A DNA stretch of 64,000 nucleotides, taken from NCBI RefSeq assembly GCF_025802015.1, contig NZ_JAOYFC010000002.1, positions 992,001 through 1,056,000 of the forward strand. The letters are read 5' to 3'. A model generated the notes under the pieces. That model was not told the origin of the DNA. It ran no database searches and worked only from the letters and a program-made list of their open reading frames with translations. Source of the DNA: Falsihalocynthiibacter halioticoli (GTDB taxonomy: Bacteria; Pseudomonadota; Alphaproteobacteria; Rhodobacterales; Rhodobacteraceae). Both the position numbers and the translations under genes were made by a program. Below are positions 52,553-61,235 of the stretch, in pieces (the first letter of the stretch is position 1; each line of letters begins with the position of its first letter).

Positions 52553-53557
52553 ATGCCTAAGCTTTGGCGACCACGAGTTCTACCAGTGCAGAAACGGGAC
52601 CTAAGCCAGAAATCGTGGGCTTCGCTTAGGGCTTGTGACGAGGAGTTACTCAATCGCGAGTTAGTTGATAAAAGCACGGTAAAATCCCTACGAAAGACCA
52701 TCAATAAAGTGCCACGAGCAGAGCGGGGCGTAGACTGGGTTGAACGAGTAATCAGTATCTATGCCGTAAAGGAGGCAAAACGCAAAAGATGGCTAAGTTT
52801 AATATATTCAATTGAGCGTACGCGGATTGAAGCAGGTGAACATGAAAAGTTCAAAGAATTCAAAAGCCGTCTAACATCACAACTGAGCATCGCAGACACA
52901 GAGAAAAAGTTCAATTTGATCTTCGAACTCAGCGATCATGCGTCTGCATTGGAGCAACTCAGGACCCTGTTCGATCGCTTGCACACAGAGGAGTACAAGG
53001 CCTTCGTGAACTCTGGAACGCTTCTGGGAGCGGTTCGTGAGAAGGATTTCATTGCGCATGATTACGATGCTGATATTGCTGTACTGCTTGAAGGTAATAC
53101 GGATTCCGAGCTTGTCGACAGCTTCAATCGGCTATTCTACGATTTACACAAACACTATGGAGATGAGTTACGCCCCAGAGCAGAGTGTAAACAGCCGCAT
53201 GTAAAAGTTAAGACCAAGAGTGGACTGGCGATTGATGTGTTCCCAGCCTGGCAACGGGACGGTAGCATCTATATCTGGCCCCATACATTCGGCGAACTTA
53301 AGATGAGTGATATTTTGCCTGTGAAGGAGTGTATGATCAAAGGCGAGACGTTTCCCGCGCCTGCAAACCCCGAAAAGATGCTGGCGCTAAATTATGGAGC
53401 CGGCTGGAATACACCGGACTCGAAATTTAAATTCCCTTGGGAAGAGGCGGAGATCAAGTTCGCCGGCTTTCTGGATGCGTTTTGCGCGGACACCAAAAAA
53501 CACATCAATGGCACCAAAAAACAGTGGTTCTCAAGCCTCTTCAATTGGAAAGCCTGA
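52553..53557 (+). CDS. LicD-like phosphotransferase/nucleotidyltransferase-fold protein
   Basis: A 334-residue protein. A helical N-terminal half of about 130 residues is followed by the LicD signature YKAFVNSGTLLGAVREKDFI then AHDYDADIAVLLEG, where the GTLLG and HDxDxD residues form the metal site, and SGLAIDVFPAW. LicD proteins add phosphocholine or similar phospho-groups to glycans. Next to tagD and the CDP-glycerol transferase it probably decorates the surface polymer. No SD is obvious before ATG 52553. Confidence 0.75.
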   Translation: MPKLWRPRVLPVQKRDLSQKSWASLRACDEELLNRELVDKSTVKSLRKTINKVPRAERGVDWVERVISIYAVKEAKRKRWLSLIYSIERTRIEAGEHEKFKEFKSRLTSQLSIADTEKKFNLIFELSDHASALEQLRTLFDRLHTEEYKAFVNSGTLLGAVREKDFIAHDYDADIAVLLEGNTDSELVDSFNRLFYDLHKHYGDELRPRAECKQPHVKVKTKSGLAIDVFPAWQRDGSIYIWPHTFGELKMSDILPVKECMIKGETFPAPANPEKMLALNYGAGWNTPDSKFKFPWEEAEIKFAGFLDAFCADTKKHINGTKKQWFSSLFNWKA

Positions 53558-53712
53558 ACTATCTGGCCTCTGGCAGCGGATCGACCGTGCACTTGTTCGC
53601 GCACAAGCGGTCTGACGCAAACCTCAGAGAAAGTCTTCATTCAAATTAAGGGAAGTCGCACGAGTAATTGCACCCCAAACAACGAAAAGGTTCCTATCAG
53701 CCCCGGCATTCT

Positions 53713-53746
53713 TGCTACTCATTTTGCTACTCATTTTGCGCCACAC
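53713..53746 (+). repeat. integrase-arm-like direct repeats near the distal island end
   Basis: GCTACTCATTTT occurs twice in tandem (from 53714 and 53726) and is followed by GCGCCACA. The sequence CTAC-C-C-TTTTTGCGCCACA before the integrase at 31029-31045 is closely related. Expected for arm-type sites on the other side of an integrated element. Confidence 0.5.
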
Positions 53747-53816
53747 CTATACTCAGAAAAAGTATTTATTATTTAAAATCAATAAATTAATGTGATCGCG
53801 AAATTTGAATGGCAGA

Positions 53817-53828
53817 CTTCGTCTCCGC
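53817..53828 (+). repeat. putative island attachment core, copy 2
   Basis: CTTCGTCTCCGC is identical to bases 30926-30937 in the tRNA-Ser 3' end. It lies about 70 bases after the arm-like repeats and marks the probable distal boundary of a 22.9-kb island. The rest of the tRNA 3' end is not conserved, so this is a short or degenerate match. Confidence 0.5.
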
Positions 53829-54070
53829 ACTAGACTGTCCATCGAATACCGCATTTCTAATTCAACACGTCAGCAAAAAATTGTAACGCGCACTACAACA
53901 AAGTTTCTTTGTTCTGCTTCCAAGTCACTAATTTACCACTGCTATCTCAAGGTTTTCAGAAGAGTTATTCAAGCAAGTAGAATGAACAAGGCTAGCGATC
54001 AAATCAAAAATAAACTAACAACCAACTTGTACCACAAATATTTGGCTGGTCGGATTCAAGAGGGTATTTT

Positions 54071-54706
54071 ATGGACTTAGTTGTCGTCGGCACTGGGGGG
54101 CTCGCGAGAGAGTTTTCTGCTTTCTTTTCTGAAGAAGTAAACATTGTTGGCTACTCTTCGACCAACCCAGAAGAATTCGAAGAGTTCGCCCTACCTGGGA
54201 AGTACTTCGGAAGCGACATAACTCCAAACAGTGTTGGAACCAAATATGCGGTACTAGCAATAGGAAGCCCCGCTACAAAGAGAGCGGTTTCAGACAAGCT
54301 CAATAAGTTAGGGTTCGTATTTCCTAACTTAGTGCATTCATCAGCCGTTACGGCAACAAACGTAATAGAGGCTGATTGCGAAGGAGTAATCATCTCTCCG
54401 AACTGTGTTGTCGGCACTAACGTCCATTTTGGAAACCATGTTTACATTAACTTTATGGTCGGGGTCGGTCACGACGCTACATTCGATAACTTCGTTCAAG
54501 TGAACCCGGGAGCGCAAATTGGTGGCGCCGTTTCAATCGGCGAAGAGGTCTTGATTGGTTCAGGCTCCACCGTTTTACAAGGGCAGAAGATTAATAAGTC
54601 CTCAACCGTCGGCTCAGGGGCCGTTGTATTCTCAACTGTTGCTGAAGATTCTACCGTAATTGGAAATCCCGCAATGCGTCTAAAACTTCCGCGGCGCGAA
54701 GAATAA
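54071..54706 (+). CDS. NeuD/PglD-type sugar acyltransferase
   Basis: A 211-residue enzyme with an N-terminal Rossmann-like domain (MDLVVVGTGGLAREFSAFF) and a left-handed beta-helix of hexapeptide repeats (VIEADCEGVIISPNCVVGTNVHFGNHVYINFMV, VQVNPGAQIGGAVSIGEEVLIGSGSTVLQG). The catalytic His is in VGVGHDATFDN. The family acetylates sugars such as sialic acid or bacillosamine. Next to an ACP it could use an acyl-ACP donor. SD GAGGG lies 6 bases upstream. First gene after the presumed island end. Confidence 0.87.
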   Translation: MDLVVVGTGGLAREFSAFFSEEVNIVGYSSTNPEEFEEFALPGKYFGSDITPNSVGTKYAVLAIGSPATKRAVSDKLNKLGFVFPNLVHSSAVTATNVIEADCEGVIISPNCVVGTNVHFGNHVYINFMVGVGHDATFDNFVQVNPGAQIGGAVSIGEEVLIGSGSTVLQGQKINKSSTVGSGAVVFSTVAEDSTVIGNPAMRLKLPRREE

Positions 54707-54908
54707 CCAGCTCGACAGCAAACTACAGAAAGAAATCAACTTCCTTCCCTTAATAAGGGACTAGATTGGTTGCGGAACAATATAGCCCCATAATCAGCTT
54801 ACTAATGCCCTAAATTCCTTTAAATTCTAGTAAGAGTGGTTTTTACCGTATCTAAGGCTGTTATTTATTTTTAGCAGAACAGTTATCGTGCACAAAAGGA
54901 TTTGAATT

Positions 54909-55154
54909 ATGGCAGACTCGCAGGTCATTCTCGACAAGGTAACAGAGATTATCCGGGAGTTATTCGATGAGTATGACGGCCCCGTCACCATGACAACGAC
55001 AGCAGATGATATCCCTCAGTGGGATAGTCTTGCGCACGTCCGTTTGATGATGATGATTGAGATGGAGCTCGGTGTGCAATTTAGCACATCAGGTATGTTG
55101 GGGTTCGAAAACCTCGGCGAGATGGTTGAAGAAGCGGCAAAGCAAAGCACATGA
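54909..55154 (+). CDS. acyl carrier protein
   Basis: An 81-residue ACP. The phosphopantetheine Ser is S40 in QWDSLAHVRLMMMIEMELGVQF, with the usual four-helix pattern. It overlaps the following FkbH-like gene by ATGA, so the ACP is its probable partner rather than the fatty acid synthase ACP. SD-like AAAGGA lies upstream. Confidence 0.93.
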   Translation: MADSQVILDKVTEIIRELFDEYDGPVTMTTTADDIPQWDSLAHVRLMMMIEMELGVQFSTSGMLGFENLGEMVEEAAKQST

Positions 55155-57046
55155 CAAACTGCAACTTTCCTTGGCGGCCACCTCTGGCCAAAGACTGGGC
55201 TGAGCGTTTAACTGAAATTGAGGCAACTCTCGCCGAGGAACGAGCGCCAGACTATTCAACTGTTAAAACACTCGCCAATCAGCAATTGGGCCGACGCGAG
55301 CAGCTTCTGGTAGAACGCTTAGCAAAAAAACTCAAGAAGGCGGCCCTGATTGACGATGCGTTTGCGCCCATGACCATCGGGTTACTCGGCAATCGCACAT
55401 TAAGCTATCTTCCTGACCCTTTGGCGGCAGCCGGGTTGGCTCGGGGCCTCTCTATTTCCTCTGTAGAGGCACCATACGACAGCGTAGCGAGCTTTGCCTT
55501 CTCGCCTGCCAACTGTTTCGCCCAATCTCTTGATGCGGTCTTGGTTGTGCTAAATGAAAGTGCTCTTGCAAGCAAGCGGCCTCTGCTTGATGTTTCGGCC
55601 GAGAAGGAAGCTCTTGCGGATGCTGAAGAGCTGTTTGTCGCACTGGCATCAGCAGCAAAGCAAAAAACGGGCTGCCCAGCGATTTTTGCGACGCTCCCCG
55701 CCGCGCTTCAGGTCTCATCTGCGGAGTTAGCGACGCCCGGTTCAAGTGCGCGGTTTAGGCAACGCATTAATCTCTTGCTCGCAGAAGGTGCAATCGAAGG
55801 AAAGTGGTTGTTGTGGGATCAGGCCGCGCTGGCAAGCAGGGTTGGGCTTGAGAATTGGCTAGACCCAGTTCGGTACCATGCTGCAAAAATACCCTTCAGC
55901 CTAGAAATGTGCCCATTGGCGGCGGACAACATAGCAAGCATACTAGCGGCGATGAAGGGCAAGTCCGCACGCGGACTTATTCTAGATCTCGACAACACAT
56001 TGTGGGGCGGTGTCATTGGTGACGACGGGCTAGCAGGAATCAAGCTTGGACAGAATTCGCCTGAAGGTGAAGCTTTCGTCGCGTTTCAGAATTTCGTGTT
56101 GGGCTTACGTGAGCGTGGTGTTGTTCTCGCGGTTTGTTCCAAGAATACCGATGAAATCGCCCGCGAGCCGTTCCGTGAACATTCCGAGATGGTTATCAAG
56201 GAAGACCATATCGCCGTGTTTCAGGCCAACTGGAGCGATAAAGCGACAAACATCAAGTCCATCGCCGAAACGCTTAGCTTGGGCCTCGAATCTTTCGTGT
56301 TCATCGATGACAATGCGGCAGAGCGCGAGCGCGTTAGACAGGAGCTGCCTCTAGTCTCGACAATCGAAGTCGGTGAGGACCCATCCTTTTATATTGAGCG
56401 GATCGCCCAGTCTGGCCAGTTTGATCATTTACCTTTGAATACTGAAGATATTTCACGGGCTGAAAGTTATGGTGGGCGCGCTGCAGCGGCTGAAATTAGA
56501 GCCAAGATCGGAAATTACGACGATTATCTGACCACCCTCGAAATGCGTATGACGATCTCTCCCTTCGATGACGTAGGGCGCGCGCGCATCACCCAGTTGA
56601 TCAATAAATCGAACCAATTCAACCTGACAACAAGGCGCTATGGAGAAGAAGATGTCAGGGCAATTGAGAACGACCCCGATCAACTAGGTTGGCAAGTTCG
56701 TCTGGACGACAAATTCGCTCAGCACGGCATGATCGGTGTCGTGATTGTTCGGCAAGATAGCAAGGAATGGATGATTGATACTTGGCTGCAATCCTGTCGT
56801 GTCTTGGAACGGGGCGTAGAGCAGCGCGTGATGGATAGCCTGTTTGAGGAAGCCGCGAAGGCAGGCGTTGAGAATATAGTCGCGCAGTATATTCCGACAG
56901 ACCGTAACAAAATGGTGTCCAGCTTCTATTCGGACATGGGTTTTAACGTTGATTCAGAAAACGATGACGGCTCGGTTGATTATTCTTGTAGCGTACAAGA
57001 CTATGAACCGCATCGAACCTTTATCGATGTTAGCTTAGAGAAATAA
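55151..57046 (+). CDS. FkbH-like HAD-IIIC phosphatase with GNAT-like C-terminal domain
   Basis: A 631-residue protein. Residues 1-270 resemble the SGNH-like N-terminal part of FkbH relatives. The HAD core starts at GLILDLDNTLWGGVIGDDG (Asp279 and Asp281), then VLAVCSKNTDEIA and SFVFIDDNAAERERVR. The C-terminal 150 residues (MTISPFDDVGRARITQLINKSNQFN, ARYIPT-type AQYIPTDRNKMVSSFYSDMGF) are GNAT-like. FkbH proteins dephosphorylate 1,3-bisphosphoglycerate and load a glyceryl unit on an ACP. Coupled to the ACP by overlap, with NeuD upstream. Confidence 0.88.
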   Translation: MTNCNFPWRPPLAKDWAERLTEIEATLAEERAPDYSTVKTLANQQLGRREQLLVERLAKKLKKAALIDDAFAPMTIGLLGNRTLSYLPDPLAAAGLARGLSISSVEAPYDSVASFAFSPANCFAQSLDAVLVVLNESALASKRPLLDVSAEKEALADAEELFVALASAAKQKTGCPAIFATLPAALQVSSAELATPGSSARFRQRINLLLAEGAIEGKWLLWDQAALASRVGLENWLDPVRYHAAKIPFSLEMCPLAADNIASILAAMKGKSARGLILDLDNTLWGGVIGDDGLAGIKLGQNSPEGEAFVAFQNFVLGLRERGVVLAVCSKNTDEIAREPFREHSEMVIKEDHIAVFQANWSDKATNIKSIAETLSLGLESFVFIDDNAAERERVRQELPLVSTIEVGEDPSFYIERIAQSGQFDHLPLNTEDISRAESYGGRAAAAEIRAKIGNYDDYLTTLEMRMTISPFDDVGRARITQLINKSNQFNLTTRRYGEEDVRAIENDPDQLGWQVRLDDKFAQHGMIGVVIVRQDSKEWMIDTWLQSCRVLERGVEQRVMDSLFEEAAKAGVENIVAQYIPTDRNKMVSSFYSDMGFNVDSENDDGSVDYSCSVQDYEPHRTFIDVSLEK

Positions 57047-57544
57047 GAAAGCCTGGATGGTCAAATCGAGCGTTTCCCTCTTTTAGGTGGCGCAGCCTAA
57101 AGTTGACGGAACATGGGCAACGGGCCGTCGACAGGATTTGAAATGCGTAATACTCGCAGACATTCCGTGCTAAGGTTTTAGCTCAATTTGGTGCTGAAAA
57201 CCGTTCAATGCTTGCACTGCGTGTAGAACCGATTTGCTGGCGATCTGGCTTTTCATTCGGGAACATTTAGAAACCAATCAATCCCAACTGAAAATTCGTT
57301 CAAACCATTAGAATTTTCATCGTGGTATGTACATCATGCACGATGCTCTCAATACATCTCGTATAAATTAGTACATCCGTAACCGTTGTTTAAGTTTAGA
57401 GCGTGGTTCCCAATAATGCTAGTCGGGCAACTGACAGTGGTTATGCAATGTGACACTTAATGATTGCACAGCCGAGTAGAGCTTAGATTTCATAAGCATT
57501 TCTATTTATGTCACAATCTATTTACTAACGCCGTTAATCGTCGT
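57047..57544. other. convergent intergenic stretch, nothing recognised
   Basis: About 500 bases, AT-rich, between the ends of the FkbH-like gene and the exporter gene. No gene, repeat or strong hairpin could be supported. Short damaged frames suggest decayed sequence. Confidence 0.3.
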
Positions 57545-59353
57545 TCAAGTAGATGAGGTCTCTGTATTTTCACCCGCTGCAGATTCAAATTGTTGATCAA
57601 CCAAAGCTCGAAACGGTCCGTTTTGATTGAGGAGATCGCTTGGTCGACCCGCCTCGATGACCTCACCCTGATCTAGAACATAGATCATATCTGCATTCAT
57701 AACGGTACTTAAACGATGCGCTACAACGATTGTTGTACGATCAGCAATATTACTTTGCAGAGCGGACTTTACTCGGGTTTCGGAGTTTGCGTCCAGGGCA
57801 CTCGTCGCCTCGTCTAAGATAAGAATCTTACTGTTTCTAAGCAAAGCTCGTGCGATTGCGAGACGTTGCTTTTGTCCTCCAGACAAAAACGCACCGTTTT
57901 CACCTACTGGAGTTTTGTAACCCTTGTGAAGGTCCTTAATAAAATCTTCTGCGCTCGCTGCGCGTGCTGCGGCGTAAACTTCTTCATCGGTTGCATCGGG
58001 GCGACTACATTTAATGTTCTCAAAAACTGTTGAGGAAAACAAAAATGTATCCTGATCTACGAAGGAAATTTCTCTATGAATCGACGCCATGGTTGCATCA
58101 CGTAGGTCCATATTGTTGATTTTAACAGAACCTTCGCTTGGATCGTATAGACGCATAATCAAGTTCAGAATAGACGATTTTCCGCCACCGGAAGAGCCAA
58201 CCAGAGCGGTCATTTTACCCGCTTCAAAGGTTAGATTTATGTGATTAAGAATTGGCTTATCTTCTCGGTAACCAAAACTTACATCTTCAAATCGAACCTC
58301 TCCATCGCCCTCGGGCAATGGCTTCGCGTTCGGTTGATCCTCAATCAATAATGGAGCATCAATTAGCTCAAACAATTGACGTGTGATAACCAGTTTGGTC
58401 TCTATTGATACTCGCATGCGAGACAGACGCTTGGCAGGCTCGTAAGCCATCATCAGCGCTGTCACGAAAGACATCAGCTCACCCGCTGACAACGGCTGCG
58501 CATTAAATGACTTTAGTGTGCTAACGATCAGAATGCCTGCTATTGCAAAGCCCGCCAAGGTTTCCATCAATGGGCCGGTTATAGCTTGTAAGCGCACGAT
58601 TTTATTCGCTCGATTTTCTACATCAGAAACAGCTTGGCGCATTTGGCCACGCATCTCACCTTCGAGGTCGAAAACCTTGATAACTCGCGCGCCCTGCATC
58701 GATTCTTGGGCAAGTTTGATAATCTTGGCGTGCGCCGCCATCTCATTCGACATCACGTCGCGAACAGCCGAAATAAGTTTGCGTACGCCAAGGACTGCAA
58801 CTGGTCCGAAAATCAATGTTACAAGTGAGAGTACGGGTTGCTGATAGTACATCACAGCGACCAATCCAATCAGCGACAGCAAATCTCTTACATAAGAAAC
58901 GACAATCGTCTCGACCAGCGATCGAGCGGCACGAACGCTTTTTGTTAGCCGGTTAAGGATGCCAGAAGATTCGTTCGTATTGTAATACGCTGCTCCTTGT
59001 TGAAGCATTTTCTCGAACAACTCATTCTGCTTGCGAGCTACAATTCGATTACCCGCACGCTGCATGAAAACTGTCTGAATATATGTGGCAACTCCTTTTA
59101 ACGAGAATATGCCGACAATCATCAGAGCTACTGAATAGACGTGACCACTACCCTCGCTTTCGGTGAGCGCATTCACGATCCCTTCCATTGACCATGCTGT
59201 GAGAGCAGTGGTGATTGCGACTACAACCATTGCAACCATGGCGATCCCGTATTGGCGCCATTCCAATGCCATGCTTTCTTTAAGCAAACGCTTAATGATC
59301 GGATCTCGTAGCGGAACGAGAGCGCCGAATAGTTTTTTAAGCTTTGTTTTCAT
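57545..59353 (-). CDS. MsbA-like ABC exporter (fused membrane and ATPase domains)
   Basis: A 602-residue half-transporter. About six TMs occupy the first 320 residues (GIAMVAMVVVAITTALTAW, FGPVAVLGVRKL, LAGFAIAGILIVSTL and others). The ATPase has Walker A GSSGGGKSS, signature FLSGGQKQRLAIARALL and Walker B ILILDEATSALD, with the H-loop VVAHRLS. Closest in layout to MsbA/lipid-linked glycan flippases. It follows the second tagD gene by 54 bases on the same strand, so probably exports a lipid-linked glycerol-phosphate glycan. Confidence 0.9.
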   Translation of the reverse strand: MKTKLKKLFGALVPLRDPIIKRLLKESMALEWRQYGIAMVAMVVVAITTALTAWSMEGIVNALTESEGSGHVYSVALMIVGIFSLKGVATYIQTVFMQRAGNRIVARKQNELFEKMLQQGAAYYNTNESSGILNRLTKSVRAARSLVETIVVSYVRDLLSLIGLVAVMYYQQPVLSLVTLIFGPVAVLGVRKLISAVRDVMSNEMAAHAKIIKLAQESMQGARVIKVFDLEGEMRGQMRQAVSDVENRANKIVRLQAITGPLMETLAGFAIAGILIVSTLKSFNAQPLSAGELMSFVTALMMAYEPAKRLSRMRVSIETKLVITRQLFELIDAPLLIEDQPNAKPLPEGDGEVRFEDVSFGYREDKPILNHINLTFEAGKMTALVGSSGGGKSSILNLIMRLYDPSEGSVKINNMDLRDATMASIHREISFVDQDTFLFSSTVFENIKCSRPDATDEEVYAAARAASAEDFIKDLHKGYKTPVGENGAFLSGGQKQRLAIARALLRNSKILILDEATSALDANSETRVKSALQSNIADRTTIVVAHRLSTVMNADMIYVLDQGEVIEAGRPSDLLNQNGPFRALVDQQFESAAGENTETSST

Positions 59354-59407
59354 TTTTGATTGTTTTACCGATCATAATCGCAATTCGTTATCCAAACGAG
59401 ACATGCA

Positions 59408-59815
59408 TTAGTTTTTGGGGACTGTATAGTTTTTGATAACTTCTTGACGTAGCATGGAAGTCGATATTCCATCCGTCCTAGGCAAATATACGACGTCAAC
59501 GATATCCTTGAGATCGTCAAATTTCCCTTCCCAATCAGAGCCCATACCAAAGATATCTGCTTTTTCTCGTATGATATCCTCACGCTTCTGATCCCAACTT
59601 TGCTCCGGGAACACCGCGTCAACATATCTGCAGGATCTTAGAATTTCCACGCGTTGCTCATAGGACATAATACATTTTTTACCCTTCAAGGCATTAAACT
59701 CATCAGTTGAGCAACCAATAACAAGTTGGCCCCCAAGGCTTTTCAAACGACGCAGCAAGCGCACGTGCCCCAGATGAAACAGATCAAACGTGCCATAACT
59801 AATCACAGTTTTCAT
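59408..59815 (-). CDS. tagD: glycerol-3-phosphate cytidylyltransferase, copy 2
   Basis: A 135-residue enzyme about 91% identical to the product at 51783-52190, with the same HLGH, RTDGIST and WDQKREDI elements. Synonymous positions differ widely between the two genes (for example the first 60 bases after the ATG), so the duplication is old or the copies came separately. Upstream of and on the same strand as the exporter. SD-like AGGAAG precedes the ATG. Confidence 0.93.
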   Translation of the reverse strand: MKTVISYGTFDLFHLGHVRLLRRLKSLGGQLVIGCSTDEFNALKGKKCIMSYEQRVEILRSCRYVDAVFPEQSWDQKREDIIREKADIFGMGSDWEGKFDDLKDIVDVVYLPRTDGISTSMLRQEVIKNYTVPKN

Positions 59816-60007
59816 CTTTTCTTCCTGCCTAGTAGTATCATCTGCGAACCCATTGAAACGACCAAACCAGCATTAATTGGATTGAATTGACCCATAGTGA
59901 TCGCCCATCCCTTCAAGCACCTAAATGTACTTCTGTTCAAGGCGCAAACTTATGATCGATCAGAGGGAAAAGCACTCACTTTTCAACGGAAAGTCCAATC
60001 TGTGCCA

Positions 60008-60196
60008 CTATGCACTCACCCAATCTTCAAGGCCTAAGCTTTTTAGCCGAACATAGAGCTCGTCATTATGGGCCCGATGCACGCGCCCTATTTCAAAGGC
60101 ATGTGCGGATGGATGGGCATGCTTAACGCTGCAACCAAAAGTTCGGCTTGCTACCAATGCGATTTCTTCTGCTTCTCTAGAACCGCCTTTCTAAAC
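60008..60196 (-). pseudogene. C-terminal fragment of an unidentified protein
   Basis: On the minus strand a stop-bounded frame reads REAEEIALVASRTFGCSVKH then AHPSAHAFEIGRVHRAHNDE and LYVRLKSLGLEDWVSA before a stop. It has good codon pattern but no start codon, so it looks like the tail of a gene cut off by rearrangement, between the tagD block and the zinc operon. Family not recognised. Confidence 0.4.
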
Positions 60197-60228
60197 GTCA
60201 GTTCAAAATAGGCATTGATTTTCGCAGT

Positions 60229-60735
60229 TCAATAAAACGGAGCAATCTTCTCAGCAGAGATTACATATCCGACATCAGCGATCTGAAGGGAGGACGCACT
60301 CGCTCCGAACATCCCTGTTACGTTCACAGCCTCAAACAAACCTTCGGATTCATAGGGTTCGTTGGTTTGAACAAGTACAAGTTGATTGGCTGGTGGAGGC
60401 GGAACATGTACGCAGGCACCGATAAATGGCACGAGCAAAAATGCCGTTACCCCTGTGCCTTCATACTCGATGGGCACCATGTACCCCGGAAGTCGCACAA
60501 TCTTTCCGTTCCAATCAGAGCGGAAACCTGTGGCTTCAGGTTGCTGGCTTGCAAGCGCAGATTGGTCATGCTGAACAACCCCCTGAAGAGATTGCGCAAG
60601 ACCGGTTTGGCCCTCAGGCAAGAGGTCATCCCAATTCAAATCCACAACTTCTTCGGCCGCGCCCAGCTTTGGCATCACTACGGCCGCTGCGGCAATCGCA
60701 AGCGCTTGCCTGCGGCTAAAGGTGCTTATTCCCAT
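60229..60735 (-). CDS. DUF3299 protein, distal copy
   Basis: A 168-residue exported protein. The N-terminus STFSRRQALAIAAAAVVMPKLGAA carries an RR pair and hydrophobic stretch as in Tat signals. The DUF3299 core follows: VDLNWDDLLPEG, VRLPGYMVPIEY then GTGVTAFLLVPFIGACVHVPPPPANQLV, whose Cys-x-His and PPPPANQ elements recur in the family. Last gene of the metal operon, overlapping the paralogue upstream by 10 bases. Biochemical role unknown. Confidence 0.88.
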   Translation of the reverse strand: MGISTFSRRQALAIAAAAVVMPKLGAAEEVVDLNWDDLLPEGQTGLAQSLQGVVQHDQSALASQQPEATGFRSDWNGKIVRLPGYMVPIEYEGTGVTAFLLVPFIGACVHVPPPPANQLVLVQTNEPYESEGLFEAVNVTGMFGASASSLQIADVGYVISAEKIAPFY

Positions 60736-61235
60736 TCGTACAGCTCCATATGGTCAGCAACCAAGCTATAGCCTGTATCTGCGACCTCGGTCGATAGGGA
60801 CTCCGTACTCATTCGGCCGCTAACCCAAACCGCAGCCCAAAGATCGGTATCTGGCCAAGGTTCTTTGCTATGTACGAAAACAAGTTGGTTTGCTGGCGGT
60901 GGAGGCGTGTGAATGCAAGCGCCGACGTAGGGAACAAGCACAAACTCTGTTACGCCTTCCGATGTCATCTCAAGCGGAATAATATAACCCGGCATGCGGA
61001 TATAGGCGCCATCTAACAGGTCGTTTACTTTGGCGCCGTTGTCATCATAAATCGGGCGCCAATAGTCACTCGCTTCATCAAGCTCACCTTCACCGATGAT
61101 TTCGGCGTATGGAACACCAGGTGGGATCAAATCTTCCCACATAATCTCTGTCGCTCTCTCGGATAGAGAGATCGATGGGAAAGACACAGCGGCGAGTGTC
61201 GTTGCGAGTAAGTCGCGTCGGTTTAGTTGGCTCAT
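60726..61235 (-). CDS. DUF3299 protein, proximal copy
   Basis: A 169-residue paralogue of the next gene with N-terminal NRRDLLATTLAAVSFPSIS (Tat-like), then IMWEDLIPPG, IRMPGYIIPLEM and VLVPYVGACIHTPPPPANQLVF. The Cys-x-His-x4-PPPPANQ motif is shared. A tandem pair in one operon suggests a heteromeric or duplicated periplasmic factor in metal handling. Overlaps the permease gene by 4 bases and its paralogue by 10. Confidence 0.88.
   Translation of the reverse strand: MSQLNRRDLLATTLAAVSFPSISLSERATEIMWEDLIPPGVPYAEIIGEGELDEASDYWRPIYDDNGAKVNDLLDGAYIRMPGYIIPLEMTSEGVTEFVLVPYVGACIHTPPPPANQLVFVHSKEPWPDTDLWAAVWVSGRMSTESLSTEVADTGYSLVADHMELYEWE

Noticed and set aside
53805..54080. 91-codon plus-strand frame before the NeuD-like gene
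   Set aside because: It runs through the attachment-like region, overlaps the NeuD start and its SD, and has no family pattern.
57047..57544. Possible small RNA or gene in the convergent gap
   Set aside because: No terminator-like hairpin with T-run, no promoter pair and no open frame with protein-like content.
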